Source: Climacium dendroides (taxonomy: Eukaryota; Streptophyta; Bryopsida; Hypnales; Climaciaceae). Taken from it: 64,000 nt of DNA. Shown in pieces: positions 50,381 through 62,953 of this stretch. Position numbers and translations under genes: made by a program. Position 1 is the first letter of the stretch. The number at the start of each line of letters is the position of its first letter. Under the pieces are notes generated by a model, which searched no databases, was not told the DNA's origin, and worked only from the letters and a program-made list of their open reading frames with translations. The stretch covers positions 21,593,538 through 21,657,537 of the forward strand of contig OX467091.1 in NCBI GenBank assembly GCA_950106755.1, read 5' to 3'.

Positions 50381-50815
50381 TTTTTGTTTGCCTGGGCAAC
50401 TCAACAAAAAGTCAAGACCCCCCTAGGAGAGTCAAAGTATATGCCATGTTGGCATACTATGGCTAAATATGGGTATTTATACCCTTCAATTTATATGACT
50501 GCCAATATGATTGATGTCTGAAGCGACTGCTTTTAAATGACTGGAGTCAGTCATATTCCAAGTCATCTACAGTGATTTCTGCGTGAGTCATATTTTTTGA
50601 TTTTATAACTCACTACAATTATATTTTGCAGTCATAAAACACTGATTTTGTTGTAGTGTCTTTATATCATTTACTGTCAGTTACAAACATCACCTTGAAG
50701 CTACTAGAAGTGTCCTCAATAAGTTTCTTCTCCCCGAATCATAAAATCTCATTATTATAATATATTGGTGTAAATTTATAATATATACAAATTCACAACA
50801 CAACACCGTCGACAA

Positions 50816-51017
50816 AGACATTTAGTGTCCAGTGGATGATAGAGAATTTTTGTGTGTAGGACAAAAGTGCAATTATCCATCTTTAGAATTGAATTTGGAA
50901 AGAGGATATCTTCTACAGTACTTTGACTTCTAATGAGTGCTTTTTCTACTTTTTAAGCCTATGATTTACACAAAAAAAAAAAATTCCAGAGTCATCCCTT
51001 CGTCCTTTAAGGGTTAA
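50816..51017. mobile_element. TTAA-type MITE, second subfamily, copy 2
   Basis: Body matches 5583-5806 in the same orientation. Right end CCTTTAAGGG then TTAA; the left end is worn. Confidence 0.55.
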
Positions 51018-51454
51018 TCAATCTCACCATTGGAATTAGTAATTTTTGATTCCAACTTTGAGCTATTAATGGTTTGATTTTTTCCTTCAATCTTGAATGT
51101 ACTTCTACTTAATAATGTTTTTATGAGTGAAAATTAAGTTGATCTTTTAATTTTTTTCTTAGACTCTCAATTCAATTATTCAATAATAAAAATTAGAAAT
51201 TCAAAATGTATAGTGGCAAAAATTTAAGCTATAAAGATTCAAAGCCTTGACACAAAAGGTACCAAAAAAAACAAATTTTTGCATTTCTAATGCAAATATC
51301 TTGCAACGTATCTAGTCAAAGTTTTTGAAGTTTCTTCAACTTATTCTTATACTATTCTATTGCAAGATTTAATGGTTAGATATGCAAAACAAACAATTTC
51401 TAAAGTTTTGTGCAATTTGCAAAAGAAATGGTAGTTTTAAGTGATTTTTGATGA

Positions 51455-51711
51455 AAAAAATTCATCCGAGGCACTCAAGGCAAATTTACTAAAATCTAGA
51501 CCTTTTTGAATTTATTCTTATTGAAATATTTTCTAAAAAGAGATTCACATAAACCAACTATACGGATCGGTAGTGGAGATGAGCCCAGAGCTATGGGGAA
51601 AAAGACACGACCTTTGACCATTGATACCATTGAAGAAATTATAATAGTTAAACAGAGAAGTTTTCAAAATTGAGAAGCTAGATTTGAGGCACTTGGGTGC
51701 TCACGGGTTAA
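51455..51711. mobile_element. TTAA-flanked MITE, inverse copy of the 59950 element
   Basis: Right end GGGTGCTCACGGG then TTAA. In inverse orientation the sequence follows 59950-60199 (GCACC, CTCRAATCTRGCTTCTCAA, then CTAGATTTTAGTAAAT). Its other end is diverged. Confidence 0.6.
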
Positions 51712-52956
51712 ATACTCTTTTAATGCACATGGTTGCAATAATCACATATTAGTGATCCCCTAGGATTTACAATAATATTGCTCAATTCCTTAAATTAACT
51801 TCCATCTACGTGTTGCAAAAACAAGTTCTTTGATGGAAACGTATAATACTATTTTTGAAAGGGATTTTATAGGGCCCACACGTCTTATTTTTAAATAGCC
51901 AATTTGACATGGCATTGACGTGGCATCAGTAGTGGCATATCATATTCTTGTTTTTTGTGTAGTCCCTACAATTGATCTGCACTTCAAAACTGTTTTGAAT
52001 GTTTTCTTCAACTACATTATTAGATTTTGACATTGAATATAATTTAATGAATAAGGACTACAAATTTAAAAATTGTATTAAAGTGAAGGCAATAGAGTTA
52101 GAAATCAAAGTCCAAAAGTTGGAAAAGAATTGCAATTGTGCAACATTTTTTGAAAAATACCATTTAGTGAATAAGGATACTAAGGTACTTGATTGCCAAA
52201 TTTTTTTAAAAACAAAATTGAATTGCAAATAATTTTGTTAGGGAATTACAAAATGTCAATTCCAATAGTGAAAATATTTTAACAAGCACCATACTTTTTT
52301 GCAACTTTTTATTTCAAAAATATTTAAAACTAAAGTGAAATATGAACTTCATATGTTACTTTTATGCAAAGCTAATTTAATTGCTTGCAATCTAAAAATC
52401 TTGAATTTGTCACTTCACTAAGAAAAATAGAATAAATTTAAAGACTTTTGCATAAACAAGAGTTGTAATAAACTAAAATCTTATAAATCAATTTTAAAAG
52501 TATTTTTTGTCCAAAATTAGCTTTTAGATAAAAAGACATTATAAATTTTGATCTACATGTCAAAATTTCATGAAATTTTACCATTTATAGATGTTGATTT
52601 ATCAAAACTTTTCAAATAATATCATTGACAATATCAAAAATCTAATTACAATACACTATCCAACACATCCAACAACCTATTTTGGATTGCTTGCAATTGG
52701 GTCTCGAATTGGGTTTTATTGAATTATTCCTTTGAGTTGTACTATATAATAAATTCTTACATTTAAAATTCTTAGAATACATGATCTTTTCAGACCTTTA
52801 CAAATTAGCCAAAGTATATAATATCTAAACATTTTATTTGCACTATGTTTTGAACAGAAGTTAGATAAACTCAATGATGGTGCCTCAAGCCTTCATTCCT
52901 TTGTCTCAACCTTCTAAAAACAAGGAAAAAAGGGATTGGCATTGCACTAGTAGAAA

Positions 52957-53136
52957 GTTGTGTTGCTTGTATTAGTTTGTGTAGTTGTAAGAGTTCATAA
53001 AGTTGTGTTGCTTTTATTAGTTTGCGTAGTTGCAAGAATTCATAAAGTTGTGTTGCTTTTATTAGTTTGTGTAGTTGCAATTGTTCATAAAGTTGTAATG
53101 CTTTTATTAGTTTGTGTAGTTGCAAGAGTTTATAAA
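52957..53136. repeat. 45-bp minisatellite, four copies
   Basis: Units read GTTGTGTTGCTTTTATTAGT then TTGTGTAGTTGCAAGAGTTC and ATAAA. At 45 bp the unit keeps reading frame, so an open frame on the minus strand repeats QLYELLQLHKLIKAT; that frame has no ATG. Confidence 0.85.
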
Positions 53137-53467
53137 GTTGAGAGGGCACCCACATACTTATAGCCCTATCATGTAGTTCTAAAGGTTGTAATGGATAAAA
53201 CATTTGTCCTACATTTGGGTTGCAAGCTATCCATATCGATATCAATTGGTTCAAGTTTTTTACGTGTTTCAGTTTTTACCTTCAATTGTTCATTGGGTTG
53301 ACAATTAACAAAGGGATTTTTTCATTCAATCTTAATTTAGTGTTCCAATGTTGATTTTATTTTTTACAATAATTCATGTTATTGTGCCTTTGGTGTTGAT
53401 GCAAAAGTTATTTTCATTATAGACAAGTTCTTCGCCATCTCAAATCTTACTAAATCAAAATCATAAT

Positions 53468-54444
53468 TTAACCCCTCACTACCCAAGGGGGCCAAAAGTG
53501 TCCTCATATAGTTTCAAGTCCAATTCAAATACTATAACTTTTGCATCCTATGTCCAAATCTAATAAAACTTGTTGAAAAGTTTGTGCTCTCTCTTCTAGT
53601 TAGTATAGTAAAATTTTCAGATTAATCCAAGATCTACTAATTTTTTGTAAGCTAATCAAAGTTTAGAGGTTCAATTTGAGTTCATCAAATTGCATTTGAT
53701 ATCTACAACTTTGGGGGCTTGTATCTCCTTCACCCAATGTTCATTTTCAATTAAATTTGTTGTGTTATATTTGAATTGAAGTCTAGTTATTGTATTAAAA
53801 TTTTCATGTCAATCCAAGTTGTTTTGAATGTTTGGAAGCAATTTGAAGTTCAAAATCTCAACATTTTTGGATTATAGTGAACCTTGGCGGCTTGTTTCTT
53901 CATCATACAGTGTCCGTTTTCATATAATTTTTTTGGAAAAGTTGCACATACTATTCTCATTTGTGTAGATGAAATTTCATATCAACCCAAAAAGTTTATA
54001 AGTGATTAAGTAGCATTTTAGTTGAAGGAGGTTTAGCCCTAGATGTGTTTTTGCAACTTTTCTTGCTATTTTTTTGACATTTCAAAGCCATTTTGCAAAA
54101 ACAATGAGTCAATTTAATGATATTTCCTTTCACCAATGTGTTTGTATGTTGCTTTTGAAACCTTTTATAGTTTAAATTTTTTCATTTGAGTAGGTTTCGA
54201 AATCAAATTTCACCTCCAAATGTGTTGTTAGGAAAATTTCAGCATCCATTTTCTACACTAAAATATTGTAATCTTGCAATCCATGTGGCCAAATGACTCC
54301 AAATTTGATTCTCATCATCTACAACATGTACACTACAAGATTGTATGTTTGAAATTTCTATACCTTACTAATATTTAGGACTATAACACTTCAAAAGCAA
54401 TGATGTTTTTAAACTCCAAAAGGCCATAGGCCTTAAGGGATTAA
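53468..54444. mobile_element. TTAA-flanked element, 977 bp, fourth subfamily
   Basis: Left TTAA then CCCCTCACTACCCAAGGGGG; right CCTATGGCCTTAAGGGA... ending in TTAA (from GGCCTTAAGGGATTAA). The body is AT-rich without a credible ORF. The two ends are less similar than in other copies. Confidence 0.45.
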
Positions 54445-54852
54445 TAAAAATCTATTAGAAGCCCATTTCTTCTAAATTTCACATTCATTTCTAATCTTTT
54501 CATTCAACAAATCTAAAATTCTTATCTTTCATAAATTCATATAATTTACTCTGCAAATAATTTAATATATAATAATTTTAATTTACTTTTTATTATGTGG
54601 TTTTGATAATGCTGTTATAATAGTCAAGAATGTTACTTTTAAGTTTACTGAAAATGATAGAAATATCATAATATTGTTATAGTAGATTTCATCTTTTTAG
54701 GGTTAGCAAAAGATGTTCTTAGAAAAAAAATTGGATACAAAAATATATACTTTCATTCAATTTTTTTGTTGAATACACTTTTTTTAAGGTATGTAACATT
54801 ACACATTATTCAAATTATCGTTTTGAGCAAAAGCTAAAACATAGAACATTAC

Positions 54853-55262
54853 TAAGGTAGTATGGCCTTAAAGCGACTATTTACCGGCTGGTCCCCCTTT
54901 TTTAAGGTTTCCATGAATAGAAATATTTTTGGATCATTTTTCAAAGAAAGAAAAATGGATGCGGAACGTCACACAAATGGTTTCATATTCATTTAATCAT
55001 TTTTGAAATACTTATGAATTTAAAAAAAAATTGTTGGAGGCACCTATTTGTGACCCTAGGTCTTCCATAATCCGACCACTTGCAACTTCTAAAGTGATTT
55101 CAATAAATGAACGCCAACAATTGGCTCTTGCAATAAATAATGCTTTCTCTTGATTCTCTCAATGGCTTGAGAGGTCCATTTAAGGACCACTTACTATCCA
55201 TTTCAAACCTACATATAGGGGCGATTTAAAGAGGCCACTCACTTTTAGAGCAAACTACCTTA
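54853..55262. mobile_element. MITE, TAAGGTA group, subfamily E copy 1
   Basis: Begins TAAGGTAGTATGGCCTTAAA and ends CTTTTAGAGCAAACTACCTTA-like. Interior matches 62954-63369, including GGCACCTATTTGT and CAATTGGCTCTTGCAA-like stretches. Confidence 0.75.
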
Positions 55263-58200
55263 GTCTTGTTTCTGTCCTCTTTTTCAAAACTTCAAAGAAT
55301 TCCTATAAATGAATATTCCATTGAAGTTTGAAGTTAAACCACAATGATGAAAAACTAAGGTAAGTTTTTTTAAATTAGGAAAATATTGAATTTGAGGCAA
55401 AAAATAATAATTTTTTTTTCCAAAATTCAAGGTAATTCCAACTTTCCACAATAAAATTTGATATTTAAATGACACATACTTAGCAGACATATGGTTTCAT
55501 TTTTACAAAATATAATTAAAAAAATTCATTTATGTATAGTAGCACAATAGAGTATCTAGAAGGAAGGATCTTGATGTTTGGCTATATGGCTATAGGCTAT
55601 GTTCTTACATGTTTAACCAAAGAATACTTGAGGAACCAAAATTTGGCTTTGGGATGACATTGGAAATTAGTTAGAGGACATGAAATTAAAAAAAATCAAC
55701 TAGTTATTTTGTGTGAGATCCAAGGTGAGATCCAATTGCTATTTTATGATGTAATGAACTAAATTAGAAATCTTGACCATTTTCTTTATGTACATAACCC
55801 ATACATTTTGAAAATTTTAGGTTTACTTATTTCTAAAATTGCCTAAGGGTGCAATGTTGGGAATGGGTACCTTCACTTAACCCCACAAGGATAAGGGGAT
55901 AGTCCAAAGTTCCAAAATTGTAAAGATGTATCATAAAATACAATTTAGAATAATAATTTACAAATGGCTCTCAAACAATAGTTGTAAATTGTGATTCATA
56001 TATCATATCAATACAACTAGATCAATCAGTGTACAAACCAATATTTTTAATGAAATTTGAAGCCAATAATTAAAATTCCTTCTACAATCAATTGTACATT
56101 GAATATTTGTAATTTTCACAAGAATTTTTTCGTTGAAGTTCATAATGTGAAGTTCTAATCGCAATGATTTTTGAAGATTTTAATTTAATTTAATTTAATT
56201 TATTAGTGAAGATTAGGATAATTTCTTGAATTAAAAAGGTTAGACTAGCGGTTGGCGCTTGCTATGCTATGCATTCACCATTAGAATTTTTATGTATTAG
56301 ATAGAATGCAAAGCAAGGGTTTCAATAAATCTTCATATAATTTTTTAAATAAATAAGCATATATTAAAATAAACAATAAAAATTTAATGAATCATGAATG
56401 AAATACATGCAATGATGAATACGGTAAAAGATACACATACATTAGAATGCATTAGAAATTTGACTCAATTGTTACAAACAATGGCAACCCAAATAGAAGA
56501 ATTTAAAGGAAAAACTTGTAAATCTCAAAAGCTTCGTGAACAATTTAATTCAAAGCTCACAAAAGCACAAAATCATAGAAATGCAAAAAAAGTATAAAGC
56601 CAAGAAAAGCAATGGAATTGCTACCTTTATAATATCACCATATTGATCCTCTTTAATATCACCTCAATTGCAACAACTGTGATATTACAAAGGGACTTAT
56701 GATTTTAGTAGTATGATATACTAATACCTATTGAATAATAGAATATTTGCAAAGCAAAGTCTTCAAATCTACACCATACAATTGTTAAAGAATTAATACA
56801 AGAATCTTTTAAAAATTAAAGATGAAAAAAAAACATTTTTGTATACTTGGAAGGTGTTTGCATTCATTGGGTATTCAAACTTTGAACACTTGGTCATTTA
56901 GGGGTTTAAGAAGGTCATCATGGATGTCTTGCATATCATTGTATGAATTTGGACGTGAGTGTGTTCAAAGAATCACCTTGATAGCTAGTGCATTTTGATA
57001 CCTTCTAACTCTTTGCTCTTGATTTAAATTTTGGCCAAAAAATGATTCTTTTTGAATTTGAGCCTAAATATTGAAACCAAGTTTATCACATATAGTTTCT
57101 ACTCTACTTTGAAATTTTGAAAATTTCTTAAAATTGAACAATATATCAAAATTTAACCTTTAGTCATGTAACTAGAGATTATTGATTTTTCTAATTCTAG
57201 AATGGTAAGAAAATTTGATTTCACCATGATATTCTACATTAAAAAATATATACCTACGATGAAAGTTTCAATTTTTTTGAGCAATCATATGTCTTTTCAA
57301 TAAGAATTTTATTTACTTTCTTTTCAAACATTTACAATAATTTTAGATTTTTATTGTCACTTATAAGAAGACATGTGATTTCATATCTTATCCAAGGACC
57401 TTCCCCCTCCTCCAACTAGGTGAGTCAACCGAATACTTTAATTATTGAACCAAAAGTTTCATTTTTTGTTTCTATACATTAATAATGAAGTCATTCATCA
57501 AATAGGTTTACAATGTCCTTCCTAGGTTAAAACAAAACAAAACAAAATATTTTCCACTCAAGATTACTAGCAAAATAGAGGATGCAAAGCTAAAGATAAT
57601 AGAATCAACATTTGACAAAGGCGGACTAGCCTATTGCCACCTCAATCACAATTATGTCCTTCCATCCCCATGGAATATATTTCAAAACAAAAATGTACAC
57701 CAAGGTACATGAGGGCGAAATTGCAATTTGGATGGTAACAAGTTGGTTCACCTTAGGTAATGGGTCCTAGGCAACCATGGCCACCCTCAATACTTTTTTT
57801 GGCAATTTGTTGTCCACTTGCACCAAAGAAATGGGCCCATTCAATACTATGTCTTCAAAACTAAATGGTACCATAAAGGTAGAAAATCGCCAAGAAACTT
57901 CAAATTTATAAAGAATCTTGAATGAAATTGCTAGATTGTGGATGAAAACAAAGTTATAGATATGTGATATGCACTAATGTGATGTTTTCTATCCAATATG
58001 TGGATGAATGTTGAAATTTAAAACACAGCTATTAATAACATGAAAAATCTAGTACATGATCTAGTATTGCCACTTTCACACTTCATAAAAATGAAAAAAA
58101 CTAAACTAAACTGGTCACCCGCTTCATCCAAGGAAAATATTCCTTTATCAATACCAGTAAAAAGTTTATCACAACTTTTTTTTCTTTTCACTTGGGGCAC

Positions 58201-58331
58201 ATTCCAATACTAGGCATTCAATAGTCTACACTTTACAGTACCCCCCCTTTGTTGAAACTTGAATGGAAAGTCGGCTGATCTCCGATGGAATGGGGAATTG
58301 GGGATCCTCCATCTGCCTGTCTAATCAATAG
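55263..58331. other. AT-rich spacer, no gene seen
   Basis: Only short AT-rich ORFs. Isolated TTAACCCC at 55872 and CATTTAGGGGTTTAA at about 56900 resemble TTAA-element tips without a clear partner. Confidence 0.45.
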
Positions 58332-58704
58332 TAAGGTAGAACTACCCATTACCATACAGATTTGCTATCTAGGTACTTTGGAGAAGCTATTTATGAGCTC
58401 TCATATTTTTCAGAGATGGAATTGTTTGAGAGAAGTCAATTGCAAAAAAAATAAAGACTTTTCTGACAAGAATTGAATTTTTTGTGATTTTCCAAAGCTA
58501 AAATGTAAAACTGTGAGTAGACCCTTGGTAAAGCATGATCAGACCATTGTTGAAACGTGGGCTGATGTGTCCACTCCCCAGTGCATCGCCATCATGATCA
58601 TCGATGAGAAAGATTCTGGTAATAAGATGGGCCAGTGACGGAAATGGGAGGAACCTGTAGGTGGGGGAGTTGGGTAAATGGTGGTAATGGGTAGTTCTAC
58701 CTTA
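58332..58704. mobile_element. MITE, TAAGGTA group, subfamily C copy 1
   Basis: Near-perfect TIRs of about 23 bp: it starts TAAGGTAGAACTACCCATTA and ends TAATGGGTAGTTCTACCTTA. The body matches 59572-59947. Confidence 0.88.
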
Positions 58705-58979
58705 GTACTTTCCCATCTATCATAAATTTTCATCAATTGTTCAGTTGTTCTTTCCTTAATTGTCCATTCATTGGGAACTCAATTAAAAATTGGTGGCCAC
58801 TTGAAGGACATATCATGTTAAAAATAAGCTTAACATAAGGGAGCCGACCCATTTCCGGCCACTTAAGCAATTTTGCATATCTGGAGTGTTGTTTTCTTGA
58901 GCGGAGAAATTTCCCTGTACAGAAATAGAGTTTAGAAGGATTCCATATTTTTTCAGAATTTTATTTCTCAAAACATGAT

Positions 58980-59275
58980 TAAGGTAGGGGGCTGTAAAAG
59001 TGATCTGTCTCTAAAAGCGATCTGGTACATTTTGCCTTTAACATGTACTAGAAGTGTACATTTCAGGAGGAAGTCGCTTTTAGAAACCACTGGTTTTCAA
59101 CTTCAAAAATTCATAACTAATTCCATGAAGATCCAAAAAATATGAAACGACTTGAGTTAGATGCCAATTTCATTTTTCTTACCACGAAAATTTACTGAAA
59201 ATTATTTTGAGCAGTTTAGCTTCCCCAAAATGCAAGTCAGCTCTTAAAGGGTCGCTTTTACAGCCCCCTACCTTA
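58980..59275. mobile_element. MITE, TAAGGTA group, subfamily D
   Basis: A perfect start TAAGGTAGGGGGCTGTAAAA pairs with the end TTTTACAGCCCCCTACCTTA. The interior shares short blocks (TGTACATTT, AACTTCAAAA, GATGCCAATTTC) with subfamily B, linking the two. Confidence 0.88.
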
Positions 59276-59571
59276 CTACAAATTTTTTAGTTGAAGATTA
59301 TGTTCGACATATTCTAGTCATGTAGGCCCTCCTATTTCCAACCACAGGTTGGTTGCAAAATCAACCAAGGTTGTAGCCAATTGTAATGCACCACAATTGT
59401 ATTGGAGATTGTGCCATAATTAATGTCTTGTTTTCTCCTATTGATTGGAAAAGGTGTAGTCTATATGACGGGAATAGGTCCTTGGTCACAAATGGGTTGG
59501 CTCCCTTAGATGATTGAAGTGCTCTAAATTCATGAGTACTTCAATCATCTGGTTTTTGGAAGGAAAAGGTG

Positions 59572-59947
59572 TAAGGTAGAACTATCCATTACCATACAGA
59601 TTTGTTACCTAGGTACTTTGGAGAAGCTATTTGTCAGCTCTCATATTTTTTTAGAGATTGAATTGTTTGAGAGAAGTCAATTGCAAAAACATGAAGACAT
59701 TTCGACAAAAATTGAATTTTTTTTGTGATTTTTCAAAGTTGAAATGTTCAATTGTGAGTAGACCCTTGTTGAAGCATGACTAGATCAGTGCTCAAGCGTA
59801 GGCTGATGTTGTCCACTCTCCAAGTACATTGCCATCATGATGAAGAATTAATAAGATTGTGGTAATAGATTTGTCAAGTGACGAAAATGGAAGGAACTTG
59901 TAGGTGGCAGAATTGGGTAATTGGTGGTATTGGGTAGTTCCACCTTA
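59572..59947. mobile_element. MITE, TAAGGTA group, subfamily C copy 2
   Basis: Starts TAAGGTAGAACTATCCATTA, ends TTGGGTAGTTCCACCTTA. The body matches 58332-58704. It lies two bases from the TTAA-flanked element at 59950. Confidence 0.85.
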
Positions 59948-59949
59948 TA

Positions 59950-60199
59950 TTAACCTTAGAGCACCTAAGTGTCTCGAATCTGGCTTCTCAAAATTGAAAG
60001 ATTTTTTTAGTTTGATTATTATAATCTTTTCAATGGTACAGTCGAAGAATGTGTCTCTTTTTCTAAAGCTTTAAACCTGTCTCCACTACCAATTAATACA
60101 ATCTATTTATGTGGATTTCTTTTTAGGTGATAGTTTGATTGAAATGAGTTTAGAAGGGTCTAGATTTTAGTAAATACACAATGGGCGCTAAGGGGTTAA
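59950..60199. mobile_element. TTAA-flanked MITE, 250 bp
   Basis: Left TTAA then CCTTAGAGCACC; right GGGCGCTAAGGGG then TTAA. Clear inverted ends and the same length as 8011-8261. Confidence 0.75.
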
Positions 60200-60239
60200 A
60201 AAAATCATGAGGAGAAAAAACAAGCAATGAATTTGGCTC

Positions 60240-61100
60240 TTTTAGGCCGGCTCAACTTAGGGGGTAGGTTAAGGTCAAGCTTCTATGTGGAGTCAAGGGC
60301 CGGTAGAGCCTATTGATCACTAGGGGAATAGGTGTTCCATTTTTCTGGAATGCCTATCCCACTGATGATCGATAAGCTCCACGAGCCCCCGATTCCATAT
60401 GAAAGTCCTTCCTAAACAAGAGATGTCACTTAGGCTTGTGAAGAGTGCATGAGTATAACACGTTGTTTTTGTACCAAATGTCAATGAAATTCTGACAGAT
60501 AATATATTGCATATCTTCACTACAACTACTAAGAGTGGACATAATATGGTTCCTATAAGCCATGCCGACAACAATGGTGTTCCTCTAGCGAGATTATATG
60601 TTTGTAAGGAGTTGATTTTCATCCCTTCGGATACTAAATGATTTCAAGTATACAAATTCTTTAAAGAATGGTGGATCAAAAGATGTCACTTGTGATTTTG
60701 ATAAGGTAAATATATATCTAAAAAATATTGTATTTCTCAATTATAAGAACCCAAGATAATACCGGTGAAAGCTTCCTTCTACAAAGGAAGCTCTATAAGT
60801 CCAACACACTTTGGATGTATTTGAATCTATACCAAACCAGATGAGTTATATGACACAAGTAGAGTATGTGCTCACTAGTCTCATTTGCGCCAAGATGACA
60901 ACTTTGATAGATAAATGAATAATCCATCATTACACTCCAACTAGTTATAGATAGCTTGCCTAAATTTATAAACCATAAGAATATCGCTAACTATTCTTCC
61001 AAAATAGGGCTAGGGAACTGAGTCTTGCAACTCCCGGGTTGCTTCCATCCTCCACTCATTCCCAAGGAAATGAACATGCCAAAATAAGACAATCTTGTGT
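60240..61100 (-). pseudogene. Decayed non-LTR retrotransposon, zf-RVT-like end
   Basis: On the minus strand, about 60898-60820 reads CHLGANETSEHILYLCHITH followed by LVWYRF. This fits the zf-RVT pattern at the end of L1-type ORF2 proteins (C-x2-C, E-T/S, H-x3-L/x-C, then W), with the second Cys lost. Upstream, the in-frame sequence is broken by stops. The rest of the stretch shows no clear motif. Confidence 0.45.
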
Positions 61101-61439
61101 ATTAATGACTTGTTAGAATCAAGAGCCAAACCAAGTGCCAAATAATTTTAAAAAATGTAAAAAAACAACATACAAACCAACAAACCAACAAAGATCTAAT
61201 ATGAGTCAACAAGTGTAATGAGGACGCTCTCCTAGTGTTTGGAAAGAGAATTGTGCCATAACCAGGCTCCTTTTGTCCCTGATTGGGTTTGCAGTGGACC
61301 ACTTTTTTCTCACCGGCCACGCCCAAATCTAGGCGGAGAAGCTTCCTAGTAAATGAGTAGCAATGTTCTAAGAAAAAATTCCTTTTAGCTAGTCTCCTCT
61401 TGAATGTCCCAAGTTTAGACTTGGATTGGATTGCACGTT

Positions 61440-61622
61440 TGATTCAATCATCTATTTCAGGGAGGGGAGGCAGGGAGCATAATTTAAGTGAATTCCCGGT
61501 TCAGTTGATTCAGTCTCCTTGATCTCCCCATTTAAATGATGCTGTGGGTTGTTCGCCGTCATCACTTAACTGTACTACCTCAGAAGCCGCTCATGCAGCT
61601 GCTTCAAATATCCAATTCTGGG
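61440..61622 (+). pseudogene. Coding-like relic cut by a MITE
   Basis: One frame reads SGRGGREHNLSEFPVQLIQS, one stop, then SPHLNDAVGCSPSSLNCTTS and EAAHAAASNIQFW. It stops exactly where the MITE at 61623 begins. The family is not recognised. Confidence 0.2.
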
Positions 61623-62101
61623 TAAGGTAACTGCACCTAAAATTGCACAAATAAGCTCTCTGACATAACCAACGATTATGTTTTAAAGAACATAACGACA
61701 ATTTCTGCACATTGGTGAAGGGCTACAAATCAAAATGCAAGTGGTTCCATCATTTTCCATCTTTTTTAGACGCATTGAGAATTAGTTACAAATTTTTCAA
61801 AGATGCAAGGTGTAGGTGGCTAAAAGTGTCATGGAGGCAATGCCAAAATGCATTTGATCCAAATGAAGAAATGGCACTGGAGAAGAAGTCAAAGCAATAG
61901 GAAGTTTACTACCCAAAATTGTCCACTTCTAAGGTTGCCACACCCACAATATTATAATTAACTAGAGTTGCACACTACTCAAAATTCACCTTATACTTGT
62001 TCTTGTCATAAACACCATTTGGGGTATTCTCCCTATTCAATTTCCCTTCAAAAATAGGGGGCGATTTTGAAGGATGATTCATTTTAGGTGTGGTTACCTT
62101 A
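61623..62101. mobile_element. MITE, TAAGGTA group, subfamily F, with partial copies after it
   Basis: Starts TAAGGTAACTGCACCTAAAA and ends TTTTAGGTGTGGTTACCTTA. From 62102 to about 62480 there follow two diverged tandem copies of a related unit that begins AAAATCGCACCCTACCT; these have no clean outer end. A lone end-like piece, TAAGGTAGCTGCACCTAATT, is at 5882. Confidence 0.75.
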
Positions 62102-62953
62102 TACCCAAAATCGCACCCTACCTAAAACTATCATCATCATCTCCCTTGGGATATCTCCAAAATCAATATATACCTATGTAAAAGAATGATTTTAAAATCT
62201 CTAGTACCAAAAGAAACTTGGACCTTTCATCAACTTTTTGTTGTGGAACTTGATATTAATAGTTATTGTTGACAAGATTGGTGGCCCCATTGCTTTGACG
62301 TGGAATTATAGGAGCTTTGGTAATTACACCTAAAATCAACCTTATAAGGTTGGTACACCCAAAAATCGCACCCTACCTGAAACTACCAGTATCATGTTTC
62401 CATGTACATCTCCAAAACCAATATGTACCTATGTGGAAGAAATGACTTTAGAACCTCTTCCAAATAAAAACTTGGACCTTTGTAGTTTTTGCATATGGTG
62501 TCCAAATGTGGCCTTCTTTGGTGCGTTGGAACCTCTTTTCACTTGCTAACAAAAATATCAATTAAAATTTGACCAGTCTAATAATAGAAACTAGGCACAG
62601 TAGCAAAAAATAAAAAAAATAAAAAAAATGGCGACCTTGCTGAGCAAGCTGTGGACTGGCCCTTTCAAATATTGAAGAAGTCTTGATTATAAACAAACCA
62701 TGTCACAAGTTTCCCCTCTAAGTGGCACCCAAATTACGCAGACAAAGTCTCTGGAGGTGCCGGCAGCCGCGGTCAAAATTATAACATGAATTGAGTGATG
62801 AGAGAATTGGTCTTCAGTTGATTGTGGGAGTTTGTAGGAAGGAAAATATTGGTTGCAAAGTCAGACAAGTCTCCTACTCTTGTTGAAGAAGGAAGAACTT
62901 TATTTTTATTACACTAGCGTGTTGAACAACACGCTGCAAGGGTTTCCGTCAGG

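Larger units (their letters stand above)
48108..50658. mobile_element. Non-autonomous CACTA (En/Spm) transposon, 2551 bp
   Basis: The left end CACTATAACAATGGTAGTG and the right end (inverse CACTACAACAAAATCAGTG) are imperfect TIRs that extend into GTTTTATGAC. TCT flanks both sides (48105-48107 and 50659-50661), the 3-bp duplication expected for CACTA elements. Both subterminal zones hold many TATGACT/AGTCATA motifs, likely transposase-binding repeats. No transposase gene is present; the ORFs inside come from pyrimidine-rich low-complexity DNA. It probably moved using a transposase from elsewhere. Confidence 0.92.

Noticed and set aside
52871..53254. 127-codon minus-strand ORF over the minisatellite
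   Set aside because: It has no ATG and consists mostly of the repeat.
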